The notes: generated by a model from the sequence alone, not told the origin. A DNA stretch of 10,173 nucleotides from Acidimicrobiales bacterium (GCA_016936035.1 JAFGPU010000332.1:1-10173); one strand, 5' to 3'; counted from the stretch's first letter, positions 1-6,707 are shown. A program made the numbers and translations.

Positions 1-83
1 CTGCCGAGGTCGCGGCCATGCGGGCGGTCAAGGCCGCGCTCGACCCGGACGGCGTGCTCAACCCGGGTGTGCTGTTCGGCTGA
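1..83 (+). CDS. C-terminal end of a FAD-linked oxidase (partial)
   Basis: Only the last 26 codons are present, read in the frame beginning at base 3 and ending at a TGA at 81-83. The peptide has the pattern MRAVKAALDPDGVLNPG, which closely resembles the extreme C-terminus of FAD-binding oxidoreductases of the GlcD / D-lactate dehydrogenase / alkyl-DHAP synthase type, where an LDP-x-GxxNPGK-like segment ends the C-terminal cap domain. The usual Lys after NPG is Val here. The FAD-binding domain lies outside the window, so the substrate cannot be told. The gene is convergent with the LCP gene, with only 6 nt between the two stop codons, so neither has room for a separate terminator after its stop. 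The family call rests on this tail alone. Confidence 0.7.
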   Translation, partial: AEVAAMRAVKAALDPDGVLNPGVLFG

Positions 84-89
84 ACCGGG

Positions 90-1256
90 TCAGCGCACCT
101 GTTCGAGCGTGGCGGCGGAGGCGGCCTCGTCGAGGATCAGCACCGCCCCGGACGCGTTGCGGTCGTTGGAGACCGTGAGCGGTTCGAGGGGCTCGGCCAG
201 GCCGCGCATGCCCCAGGCGAAGCGCATCGCGTCGAACATCGACATCTCGTCGTCGATGCGCAGGCCCTTGGCCATGCCGTCGGCGGCGCTCGCCAGCGAG
301 AAGGGGTTCTTGTTGCTGCTCAGCTCCTCGATGACCACCGACAGGAACTTCTGCTGGCGCTCGATGCGTCCCAGGTCGCCCGTGGGATCCTCGACGTACT
401 GGCCGTCGATCATCTCGGTGTAGTGGCGGGAGCGGACGTACGCGAGCGCCTGCTCGCCGTCGAGCTCGACCTCGCCGGCCTCGGGCACGTACAGGCCCGA
501 TTCGGTGTCCTGCGCCGGGTGCTCGAACTCGATGGTGATGCCGCCGAGGCCGTCGACCAGCCCGGCGAAGCTGACGAAGTCGACCTCCATGTAGCGGTCG
601 ATCGGGATGCCGAGGCTCTCGGAGATGGTGTCGATCAGCCGGGTGGGGCCACCGCCGAGATCGGCGTTGTAGGCGGCGTTGATCTTCGAGCTGCCGTCGG
701 TGCCCGAGATGGGCAGGTACAGGTCGCGGGGGATGGACAGCATCTGCGCCTTGCCGCCCTCGAGGTGGAGCAGCATCATCGTGTCGGCGCGCTGCCCGCC
801 GGGGGCCTCGGCGCCGTTGAAGCCGGCGTCGCCCTCCTCGCTGACGTTCTCGCGCGAGTCGGACCCGACGATGAGGTAGTTGGTGCCGCTGCTGGCGGAC
901 GTGAGCGACTGACTGACCTCGACCCGTTCGATGCGGTTGAAGATGCTGCGGGCGTACAGGTAGCCCCCCAGCGCGACGAGCAGCAGGAGCACCGCGGCGA
1001 TGCCGAGCACACGCCGCCACCGCAGGCGGCGGAACCAGGGTCGGTCGGACCGGGGCGTGCGAGGCGCCGGCGGCGCCCGGTCGGGCCCGCGCGGTTGGGC
1101 ACGGCGTTGGCCGGGAGGGGGCGGTGTGGGACGTCGAGGGGGCGCGCCGGATCGCCCGCCGGCGCCGGTGCCGCTCGGGGCGCTGGACGGGGCGGGGATG
1201 AACACCCGCCGTCGATCGCCCGGGGACCGTTCGGGTTGTTGGAACCGGTCGGACAC
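90..1256 (-). CDS. LytR-CpsA-Psr (LCP) family wall-polymer ligase
   Basis: LCP enzymes transfer lipid-linked glycopolymers (teichoic acid, arabinogalactan, capsule) onto peptidoglycan at the outer membrane face. Numbered from GTG 1256 (388 aa), the protein has a Pro/Arg-rich cytoplasmic tail (about 1-80), one membrane segment (83-102) preceded by basic residues, then the LCP domain. Family motifs seen are GSDSR (131-135), RADTM (156-160), SIPRDLY (174-180, with the Arg/Asp pair that binds polyprenyl pyrophosphate), NAAYN (193-197), DGLGG (225-229), LDGEQALAYVRSRH (245-258) and DLGRIERQQKFL (274-285). There is no C-terminal LytR_C domain. An in-frame GTG at 1265 would add three residues. GTG 1256 is preferred because a TAGTCT hexamer directly abuts the 1265 codon and lies 9 nt before 1256. 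The gene follows cobT by a short gap but has no functional link to cobalamin. Which polymer it transfers cannot be inferred. Confidence 0.93.
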   Translation of the reverse strand: MSDRFQQPERSPGDRRRVFIPAPSSAPSGTGAGGRSGAPPRRPTPPPPGQRRAQPRGPDRAPPAPRTPRSDRPWFRRLRWRRVLGIAAVLLLLVALGGYLYARSIFNRIERVEVSQSLTSASSGTNYLIVGSDSRENVSEEGDAGFNGAEAPGGQRADTMMLLHLEGGKAQMLSIPRDLYLPISGTDGSSKINAAYNADLGGGPTRLIDTISESLGIPIDRYMEVDFVSFAGLVDGLGGITIEFEHPAQDTESGLYVPEAGEVELDGEQALAYVRSRHYTEMIDGQYVEDPTGDLGRIERQQKFLSVVIEELSSNKNPFSLASAADGMAKGLRIDDEMSMFDAMRFAWGMRGLAEPLEPLTVSNDRNASGAVLILDEAASAATLEQVR

Positions 1257-1271
1257 GAGGATCACAGACTA
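1257..1271 (-). promoter_or_regulatory. Putative leaderless promoter of the LCP gene
   Basis: On the minus strand a TAGTCT hexamer (1271-1266) is followed by 9 nt and then GTG 1256. A transcript starting about 7-9 nt after the hexamer would begin at or very near that GTG, giving a leaderless mRNA. No Shine-Dalgarno sequence precedes the start, which fits. The same 9-nt hexamer-to-start distance is seen before the phosphatase and CHAD genes. I see no convincing -35 element. If real, the LCP gene is transcribed independently of the cob operon ending at 1282. Confidence 0.45.
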
Positions 1272-1281
1272 GCGACGGGCA

Positions 1282-2850
1282 TCAGCCGGGAGTGGCACGG
1301 CCGGGCGGGAGGGCCTCGGCCTTGTCGGCGACGCCGGCCTGGTCGAACGTCGCCATCTCGTGCAGCACCAGCGCGGCCGCCTCGACCAGCGGCAGCGCCA
1401 GCACGGCACCGGTGCCCTCGCCCAAGCGCAGCTCGAGGTCGACCATCGGATCGAGGGTGAGCTCGCTGAGCACCGCGCCGGCACCGGGTTCGACCGAGCG
1501 GTGACCGGCGATGACGCACCGCTCCACGCCCGGCACCAGGCGGCTGGCGACGAGCAACGACGCCGCCGCGATGACCCCGTCGATCAGGACCGGCACCTGC
1601 AGCGCGCAGGCGCCGATCACGAAGCCGGCCAGCGCGGCGTGCTCGAGGCCACCGACCTCGGCGAGGACGGCCAGCGTGTCGTCGCCGTGCTGGTAGCGCG
1701 CCCGGGCGGCCGCGGCGGCCACCAGGGCGGTCTTGCGGGTGAGGAGGTGGTCGTCGATGCCGGCGCCGCGTCCCGTGACCGCCGCCGCCGGCCGCTCGGT
1801 CAAGCTGGCGATCAGGGCGGCGGCCGGGGTGGTGTTGGCGATGCCCATGTCGCCCGTGACGAGGCAGCGGGCGCCCCCGTCGACCAGCGCCGTGGCGATC
1901 TCGGCACCGGCGTCGAGCGCGCGCGTCGCCTCGTCGACGGTCATCGCCGGGCCCGTCGCCAGGTCGTCGGTGCCCCGCCGCACCTTGCGATCGATCAGTC
2001 TCGATGCCCCGTCCCCGAGCGCCACCGGCGGTACCGGGACCTCGCCCGCCACCCCGACGTCGACCACCACGACCTCGGCCCCCGCCTGCCGCGCGAGCAC
2101 GTTCACGGCGGCGCCACCGGCCACGAAGTTGGCCACCATCTGGGCCGTCACCTCCTGCGCCCACGGGGTCACCCCCTGGGCGTGCACACCGTGGTCGCCG
2201 GCGAACACGGCGGTGGCCGCCGGCCGGGGGACCGGCGGCGGCGACTCGCCGGCGATGCCGGCGAGCTGGGCGCCGACCGCTTCGAGGCGGCCGAGCGAGC
2301 CCGGAGGCTTGGTCAGCCGCAGGTGGTGCAGGCGGGCGGCCTCGGCCGAGCGCTCGTCGAGCGGCGCGCACAGCGCCGAGGCCGCGGTGAACGCTCCGAC
2401 TCTGGCGGCCAGCCAGGACAGCACGCTGCGCTGCACCGGTTCGTCGACGACCGTCACGGTTGGGTGGCCGGCGGCGGCCATGCCGGCGGCCTTCTCCGGG
2501 CAGCGTGTGACCACCAGGATGCGGGCGGGCGACGCGCCCGCCACCGCGGACGGCCCGTCGGTGACGGTGACGAGATCCGGTCCCAGGCCGGCGGCGGCCA
2601 GGTGGTCGGCCAGCTCGGCGGCGGACGGTCCGTCGCGGTGGCTCGCGCCCGAGTGGTGCGGCGCCAGCACGTGCACCGCGACGCCAGCACGCCCGAGAGC
2701 CTCGGCCAGCCGGCGCGCCCCGGGCATCGGCCGGGGCGAGGCCCCGGGCTCGGGCAACGGAGGCTCGGCGACCGTCGCCACCTCGAACACGACGGCGTCG
2801 ACCGGCAGGTGGAGGGAATCACGGACGGTGTGGCGGTCGCGCATGGTCAC
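1282..2850 (-). CDS. cobT: CobT (NaMN:DMB phosphoribosyltransferase) with N-terminal HAD-like domain
   Basis: CobT makes alpha-ribazole phosphate from nicotinate mononucleotide and the lower-ligand base (5,6-dimethylbenzimidazole or a relative). The 522-aa protein has a complete CobT domain at about 160-522, matching the usual ~355 residues. Visible motifs are KPPGSLG (181-187), FAGDHG (216-221), GDMGIANTTPAA (333-344), TGRGAGID (359-366) and LGEGTGA (476-482, with E478 at the position of the catalytic Glu), then MATF (499-502). Residues 1-160 are extra. Their alternating hydrophobic strands and helices, with PGARRLAEAL...AGVAVHVLA in the middle, resemble a HAD-type Rossmann fold. Motif I reads VVFEVATV, so both expected Asp residues are replaced (E23, A25). 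GTG 2850 overlaps the cobC stop by 4 nt (GTGA). ATG 2844, two codons in, is an equally possible start. It is the last cob gene of the operon. Confidence 0.95.
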   Translation of the reverse strand: MTMRDRHTVRDSLHLPVDAVVFEVATVAEPPLPEPGASPRPMPGARRLAEALGRAGVAVHVLAPHHSGASHRDGPSAAELADHLAAAGLGPDLVTVTDGPSAVAGASPARILVVTRCPEKAAGMAAAGHPTVTVVDEPVQRSVLSWLAARVGAFTAASALCAPLDERSAEAARLHHLRLTKPPGSLGRLEAVGAQLAGIAGESPPPVPRPAATAVFAGDHGVHAQGVTPWAQEVTAQMVANFVAGGAAVNVLARQAGAEVVVVDVGVAGEVPVPPVALGDGASRLIDRKVRRGTDDLATGPAMTVDEATRALDAGAEIATALVDGGARCLVTGDMGIANTTPAAALIASLTERPAAAVTGRGAGIDDHLLTRKTALVAAAAARARYQHGDDTLAVLAEVGGLEHAALAGFVIGACALQVPVLIDGVIAAASLLVASRLVPGVERCVIAGHRSVEPGAGAVLSELTLDPMVDLELRLGEGTGAVLALPLVEAAALVLHEMATFDQAGVADKAEALPPGRATPG

Positions 2851-3839
2851 CCGGGTGCTCGTGGTCGCCGAGGAGGTCCCGGCGGCATGCCGCCATCATG
2901 GCGCGCTCGGGCCCCCACCGCGGCCAGTGCCCGGTCGAGGCGGTCGAGCCCGTCTCCGTCGGGCACGGCGATGCGCACATGGTCGGGCAGGCCGAACGAC
3001 GAGCAGTCGCGCACGACCACCCCCCGGCGGGCGAGGGCGTCGCGCAGCCCGCCGGCGCCGGGGACGAGGACCCACGGCGCGTCCGACGGCAGCGCCTGCC
3101 ACCCGTGACCGCCCAGGACCGACACGAGCTGGGTGCGGGCGGCGATCAGGTTGCGGGTCCACCCGACCGGGTCGGCGTGCGCGAGCAGCTCGGGCAGGAC
3201 GGCACAGGCGAGCGCGCCGACCGCCCACGCCGGCCGCGCCCGGCGGAGGGCGTCGGCCTCATCGCCGTCGGGGGCCACCGCGTATCCCACCCGCAGGCCC
3301 GGGCAGGCGAACGCCTTGGTGAACGAGCCGAGCGCCCATCCGGGGCGCCCGCGCGTCCACACGCCGGCGGACAGCGGAAGGAAGGCCTCGTCCCACACGC
3401 CGGCCTGGGCGTCGGGCCCGGCCAGCCGCCCCGACGGGCTGTGCGGGTCGGACCGCCAGCGGGGAGCCCGGGGATCGAGGTGGACGAGGTGCCGGCCGTA
3501 GAGCGAGAAGTCGGGCTCGTCGACCCAGCCGGTCCTGACCTGCGCCGCCACCAGGGCGATCGCCTGCGCCCCGCCCGCGGTGAGCACCACCCGGTCGCCC
3601 GGCAGTCCGAGCCCCTCGGCCACCGTCGCCTCCGCCGCCTGCACGTCGGGGTACCGGCGCAGCGCGCCGAGGTGCCGCCGCGCCAGCCCGGCGACATCGG
3701 GCGCGAACGGGTTCAGGGTGGCGGACAGGTCGAGGACCTCGTCGGGGTCCAGCCCGAGGGCTGCCGCCACATGGGCGCCGTCGCCGCCGTGATCGCCGGC
3801 CGGCGGCACGACCGGGGCGTCGTGGTGCGCGTGCGTCAT
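2847..3839 (-). CDS. cobC: Threonine-phosphate decarboxylase-like PLP enzyme (CobC; Salmonella CobD function)
   Basis: This 330-aa fold-type I PLP protein resembles HisC and the L-threonine-O-3-phosphate decarboxylase, which makes the (R)-1-amino-2-propanol phosphate arm used by CbiB. Visible elements are DLSATLNPFAPD (37-48), an aromatic/Arg RRYPD segment (61-65), TAGGAQAI (87-94), VDEPDFSLYGRH (106-117), WDEAF (149-153), GSFTKAFACPGLRVGY (171-186, K175 as PLP lysine) and a C-terminal HVRIAVP (287-293) with the substrate-carboxylate Arg. The usual NPNNPTG loop is DPHSPSG (131-137), and only about 12 residues separate it from WDEAF, so the middle is shortened. ATG 3839 was chosen because it overlaps the cbiB stop (ATGA) and has GAGGA about 9 nt upstream. 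Longer upstream readings run into cbiB. The gene sits between cbiB and cobT, which supports the cobalamin role over histidine synthesis. Note the naming conflict: this is cobC in the Pseudomonas/Rv2231c scheme and cobD in Salmonella. Confidence 0.86.
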   Translation of the reverse strand: MTHAHHDAPVVPPAGDHGGDGAHVAAALGLDPDEVLDLSATLNPFAPDVAGLARRHLGALRRYPDVQAAEATVAEGLGLPGDRVVLTAGGAQAIALVAAQVRTGWVDEPDFSLYGRHLVHLDPRAPRWRSDPHSPSGRLAGPDAQAGVWDEAFLPLSAGVWTRGRPGWALGSFTKAFACPGLRVGYAVAPDGDEADALRRARPAWAVGALACAVLPELLAHADPVGWTRNLIAARTQLVSVLGGHGWQALPSDAPWVLVPGAGGLRDALARRGVVVRDCSSFGLPDHVRIAVPDGDGLDRLDRALAAVGARARHDGGMPPGPPRRPRAPG

Positions 3840-4822
3840 GCCCGCGCGTCCTCGCATCGCGCCGTCGCCGTCGCCGTCGTCGCCGCCCCGCGTCCCACCC
3901 GGACGGCGGCCACGCCCCCGGCGGCGAGCAGCCCCGCGAGCAGCCACGAGAGGTCGCGGGACAGGGCCACGGCCGCGCGCACGTCGGCACGTCCGGGTCG
4001 GCGCCCGCGACCCAGCGCCGGGCGTCGCTCGACCACCTCCCCGTAGCGGTTCTCGCCGCCGCCGAGGCGGAGGTCGAGCGCGGCGGCGAACGCCGCCTCG
4101 GCGACGCCGGCGTTGGGGGAGGGGTGGTGGCGGGCGTCGGCGCGCACGAGACGGGCGACCGCCGCGGCCCGGCGCGGTCGTGCCAGGGCCACGAGGCCGG
4201 CGGTCACCCGCGCCGGCACCCAGGCGAGCGCATCGTCGAGGCGGGCCGAGGCGGTGCCGAAGCGCCGGTAGCGCGCGTCGCGGTACCCGACCATCGAGTC
4301 GAGCGTGTCGCCGGCCCGGTGGACGAGGGCGCCGACCGGACCGGCCGCCACGGCCCAGAGGGCCGGTGCCACGATGGCATCGGTGGTGTTCTCGGCCACC
4401 GACTCGACGGCCGCCCGGGCGATCGCGGCCTCGTCCAGGTGGTCAGGGTCACGGCCCACCAGCGACCGGAGCCGGTCGCGGGCGTCGTCCAGGTCGCCCC
4501 TGTCGAGCGCGGCCGCCACGTCGAGGGCGGCATCGTGCAGGCCGCGCCCCGCGGTCGACAGGTAGGTGGCCGCCGTGGGCGACCGCAGCGCGGCTCCCGC
4601 AGCGGCCGCGGCCCCCACGCCCGCCCCGGCGAGCAGGGCCCCCGCCGCGTGCCCGTCGCGATAGATGCGCCGTTCCAGTGCCGAGACGCCGGCTCCGAAC
4701 ACGGCCACGGGGTGCAGCGGCCCCGGCACCGGCGGCTCGCCCGCCAGGCGGTCGAGCGCCAACCCGGCCGCCGCACCGAGGGCCCGCCGGCCCCACCGAT
4801 CGAGGGAGATGCCTGCGCTCAC
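3836..4822 (-). CDS. cbiB: Adenosylcobinamide-phosphate synthase (CbiB/CobD family)
   Basis: This integral membrane enzyme attaches aminopropanol (or its phosphate) to adenosylcobyric acid, giving adenosylcobinamide (phosphate). The 328-aa protein has the family signatures: LALDRLAGEPP...HPVAVFG (21-43), a long conserved block with LVGRD (121-125), AAVESVAENTTDAIVAP (137-153), HRAGDTLDSMVGYRD (168-182) and RLDDALAWVPAR (194-205), then RHHPSPNAGVAEAAFAAAL (231-249) and LGGGENRYG (253-261). Several hydrophobic segments (about 61-80, 150-170, 203-222, 286-308) fit membrane helices. GTG 4822 was chosen because GTGA overlaps the cobS stop by 4 nt and the conserved N-terminus follows at once; reading further upstream only gives Arg/Gly-rich antisense sequence. 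Its 3' end overlaps cobC by 4 nt (ATGA). In the Pseudomonas nomenclature this family is CobD. Confidence 0.95.
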   Translation of the reverse strand: MSAGISLDRWGRRALGAAAGLALDRLAGEPPVPGPLHPVAVFGAGVSALERRIYRDGHAAGALLAGAGVGAAAAAGAALRSPTAATYLSTAGRGLHDAALDVAAALDRGDLDDARDRLRSLVGRDPDHLDEAAIARAAVESVAENTTDAIVAPALWAVAAGPVGALVHRAGDTLDSMVGYRDARYRRFGTASARLDDALAWVPARVTAGLVALARPRRAAAVARLVRADARHHPSPNAGVAEAAFAAALDLRLGGGENRYGEVVERRPALGRGRRPGRADVRAAVALSRDLSWLLAGLLAAGGVAAVRVGRGAATTATATARCEDARA

Positions 4823-5520
4823 CAGCGAGCCGCCGCGATCAGCAGGGCGACGGTCTCGGCCACCACCCCCGCCGCGCCGAGCACGTCGCCCGTGTACCCG
4901 CCCAGCCGGCGCACCGCCAGCACCACGACGCCCGCGAACCCGGCGAGCAGCCCGGCCGCCGTGACGGCTCCGGCCAGCCCGCCGACGGTGGCGACGACCA
5001 CACCGACCGCAGCCGCCAGGGTGACAGCCGGCAGGCCGCGGCGCCCCCCGGCGAACGCCGACGCCGTGCCGCGGGGCCGTGCGTAGGGCACCGCCGCCAT
5101 CGTCACCGCCATCGCCGCTCGCGCACCGGCCCACAGGCCCGCGAGCAGCAGCGGATCGGGGGCGAGCGCCGCCAGCGCCGCCACCCGTGCGCTCAGGACC
5201 AGCACGACCGCCACCAGGCCGAACGCCCCGACGTCGGGGGTGGACATGATCGCCAGCCTGCGGTCGCGGTCGGTGGGCGGCAGCAGGCCGTCGGCGCTGT
5301 CGGCGAGCCCGTCGAGGTGCAGCATCCCGGTGAGGGCGGCGTCGGCGACCACGGCCAGGACGGCCGCGAGCACGGGAGGCCACAGCTCGCCCGCCGCCCA
5401 CCACACGGCGCCGACCGCCAGGCCGACGAGCGCGCCGACCGGCCCGAACCAGGCGGGCGCCCGGGTGTCGGGGGCCGCTGCCCCACCGGCGATGGTGAGC
5501 AGGCCCAGTGCCGACCGCAT
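4819..5520 (-). CDS. cobS: Adenosylcobinamide-GDP ribazoletransferase (cobalamin synthase) CobS
   Basis: CobS is the membrane enzyme that joins GDP-activated cobinamide to alpha-ribazole (phosphate), completing the nucleotide loop. The 233-aa protein is close to the usual ~245 residues. It shows the hallmark HLDGLADSADGLL (68-80), IMSTPDVGAFG (91-101), ARAAM...PYARPRG (133-151) and GGYTGDVLGA (207-216), spread over five to six hydrophobic segments typical of the family. The Asp residues in HLDGLADSAD and TGD are the expected metal/nucleotide-binding positions. ATG 5520 shares its A with the cobU TGA (TGATG, 1-nt overlap) and gives the normal N-terminus. The 3' end overlaps cbiB by 4 nt, so translation of all three genes is likely coupled. 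Confidence 0.95.
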   Translation of the reverse strand: MRSALGLLTIAGGAAAPDTRAPAWFGPVGALVGLAVGAVWWAAGELWPPVLAAVLAVVADAALTGMLHLDGLADSADGLLPPTDRDRRLAIMSTPDVGAFGLVAVVLVLSARVAALAALAPDPLLLAGLWAGARAAMAVTMAAVPYARPRGTASAFAGGRRGLPAVTLAAAVGVVVATVGGLAGAVTAAGLLAGFAGVVVLAVRRLGGYTGDVLGAAGVVAETVALLIAAARW

Positions 5521-6023
5521 CAGGCCGGGCCCGCCACCCGATCGAGCGGCAGCACCCGACCGGCGATCACCAGCAGCACGCGGTCGGCGTCGTCGGCGAC
5601 CTTGCGGTTCAGGTCGCCGACGGCATCGGTGAAGCGGCGGCCGACCTCGGTCGGCGGATGCACCCCCAGCCCCACCTCCTCCGAGACGACGACCGTGTCG
5701 CCGGCGGCGCGGGCGCGGAGGGCCGAGCACAGCGCGTCGGTGTCGGGCGCCAGGTCGGCGTGCGCCGCCACCCAGGTGCCCAGCGAGTCGACGAGCACGG
5801 TGCCCTCGAGGTCCCGCACGACCGAGGGCAGGTCGGCGCCGGCCTCGACCGTCGCCCACGCCGCGGGGCGGCGCCGACGGTGGGCGGCGATGCGCGCCGC
5901 CATGGCGGGGTCGGTGGCTCGCCCGGTGGCGACGTAGGTGACGGGGCCGGGGACGGCGGCGACCAGGGCCTCGGCCACCTGCGACTTGCCCGAGCGCGTG
6001 CCGCCCAGCACCAACGTGATCAA
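5520..6023 (-). CDS. cobU: Adenosylcobinamide kinase / cobinamide-phosphate guanylyltransferase CobU
   Basis: CobU phosphorylates adenosylcobinamide and transfers GMP from GTP to form adenosylcobinamide-GDP. The 167-aa protein starts MITLVLGGTRSGKS, where the P-loop GGTRSGKS is residues 7-14. It continues with YVATGRATD (30-38), RIAAHRRRR (44-52, H48 aligning with the guanylylated His), VLVDSLGTW (76-84) and the C-terminal EEVGLGVHP...GDLNRKVADDADRVLLVIAGRV block (115-157). The start is TTG 6023. An AGGAGG sits 10 nt upstream, and the protein then begins as CobU proteins usually do (two to five residues before the first strand). A far longer upstream reading frame is antisense to the phosphatase and kinase genes and is not real. 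It is the first gene of the cob operon, with a TGATG junction to cobS. Confidence 0.94.
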   Translation of the reverse strand: MITLVLGGTRSGKSQVAEALVAAVPGPVTYVATGRATDPAMAARIAAHRRRRPAAWATVEAGADLPSVVRDLEGTVLVDSLGTWVAAHADLAPDTDALCSALRARAAGDTVVVSEEVGLGVHPPTEVGRRFTDAVGDLNRKVADDADRVLLVIAGRVLPLDRVAGPA

Positions 6024-6033
6024 CGGTCCGTGC

Positions 6034-6039
6034 CCTCCT
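6034..6039 (-). promoter_or_regulatory. Shine-Dalgarno site selecting the TTG start of cobU
   Basis: A perfect AGGAGG on the minus strand lies 10 nt before TTG 6023. No ATG or GTG in the cobU frame lies between it and the P-loop, and the in-frame GTG upstream (near 6060) has no ribosome site and would add residues not seen in the family. The site therefore fixes the unusual TTG start. Confidence 0.7.
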
Positions 6040-6064
6040 GTGCCGTGGACCTGGGGAGACACGA

Positions 6065-6070
6065 AGCGTA
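6065..6070 (-). promoter_or_regulatory. Putative -10 element of the cob operon promoter
   Basis: TACGCT on the minus strand (6070-6065) fits the actinobacterial TAnnnT -10 pattern. Initiation about 7 nt downstream would give a leader of roughly 35 nt carrying the AGGAGG of cobU. No good TTGACA-like -35 is visible at 17 bp. The leader is too short for a cobalamin riboswitch, and no B12-box-like sequence (GCCACTG) was found in the 6024-6194 gap. Confidence 0.4.
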
Positions 6071-6179
6071 GAGGGTCACTTCCCGCCGCACCCCCTCGAC
6101 GCCAACCACACCCGTCGCCGCCCGCCGACCGACCGGTCGCCGTGCCGCCCGGCGCTGCGGGAGCGCGATCGACCGGCCC

Positions 6180-6194
6180 TACACTCGGTCGCCC
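6180..6194 (+). promoter_or_regulatory. Putative leaderless promoter of the phosphatase gene
   Basis: TACACT at 6180-6185 is a good TAnnnT -10 hexamer, followed by exactly 9 nt (CGGTCGCCC) and then ATG 6195. Initiation at the usual distance would put the 5' end on or next to the ATG. No Shine-Dalgarno sequence is present. The string resembles the CHAD gene upstream site (8586-8603) at 13 of 18 positions, including the start codon. Confidence 0.5.
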
Positions 6195-6704
6195 ATGACC
6201 GTCGAGCCCCTCGCCGAGCCCGCCGCGACGACCCGGGTGCTCTTCGTCTGCTGGGGCAACATCTGCCGCTCGCCGACGGCCGAGGCCGTGATGCGCCGCG
6301 TCGTCGACGATGCCGGGCTCGGCGCGGTGGTCGAGATCGACAGCGCGGGCACCAGCGGCGAGCACGCCGGCGATCCCCCCGACCGCCGCGCCATCGCCGA
6401 GGCCGACCGCCGCGGCCTCGACCTGCGCCACCTGCGTGCCCGGCGCGTCCGCCCCGACGACTGGCAGCGGTTCGATCTTCTGCTGGTGGCCGACGACATG
6501 GTCGAGCGCGCGCTGCTGCGCGACGTGCCCGACGACGGGGCCCGCGCCAAGGTGCACCGCATGACGGCCTTCGGTCCCGACGCGCACATCGCCGACGTGC
6601 CCGACCCCTACTACGGTGGGTCCGACGGCTTCGAGCGCGCGTACGAGCTGCTCGAGCGGGCGTGCCACGGGCTGGTCGAGCACATCCGCGCCCGGCACGG
6701 CTGA
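6195..6704 (+). CDS. Low-molecular-weight protein-tyrosine-phosphatase family
   Basis: LMW-PTPs use a P-loop Cys to remove phosphate from phosphotyrosine or, in some cases, from sugar adducts on protein amines. In this 169-aa protein the CX5R loop is CWGNICRS (C19 nucleophile, R25), followed by PTAEAVMR. The family segment IDSAGTSGEHAGDPPDRRA (48-66) is present, and the general-acid loop is DPYYGG (137-142, D137). All catalytic positions are intact. The length is normal with a short N-terminal extension (residues 1-13). ATG 6195 is supported by the 9-nt spaced -10 element. The kinase gene follows after 3 nt, in the same order as the phosphatase/fructosamine-kinase-homologue pairs reported in several bacteria. 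A role on ribulosamine phosphates is therefore possible alongside or instead of phosphotyrosine; the sequence cannot decide between them. Confidence 0.93.
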   Translation: MTVEPLAEPAATTRVLFVCWGNICRSPTAEAVMRRVVDDAGLGAVVEIDSAGTSGEHAGDPPDRRAIAEADRRGLDLRHLRARRVRPDDWQRFDLLLVADDMVERALLRDVPDDGARAKVHRMTAFGPDAHIADVPDPYYGGSDGFERAYELLERACHGLVEHIRARHG

Positions 6705-6707
6705 GAG

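Noticed and set aside
60..91. Hairpin ACCCGG (61-66) / CCGGGT (85-90) across the two convergent stops
   Set aside because: Only 6 bp with an 18-nt loop and no T-run. Such pairs are expected by chance at this GC content, so it was not called a terminator.
423..5937. Long plus-strand open frames across the cob operon and LCP gene
   Set aside because: Their translations are Arg/Ala/Gly/Pro-rich, match no family, and lie opposite genes with clear catalytic motifs.
6024..6194. Cobalamin riboswitch upstream of cobU
   Set aside because: The gap is 171 nt, the likely leader only about 35 nt, and no B12-box-like sequence was found. Regulation by B12 riboswitch is not supported here.
6195..6704. LMW phosphatase as the missing alpha-ribazole-phosphate phosphatase of the cob operon
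   Set aside because: It is divergently transcribed, belongs to the tyrosine-phosphatase family rather than the CobC family, and is coupled to the fructosamine-kinase homologue, which explains it better.
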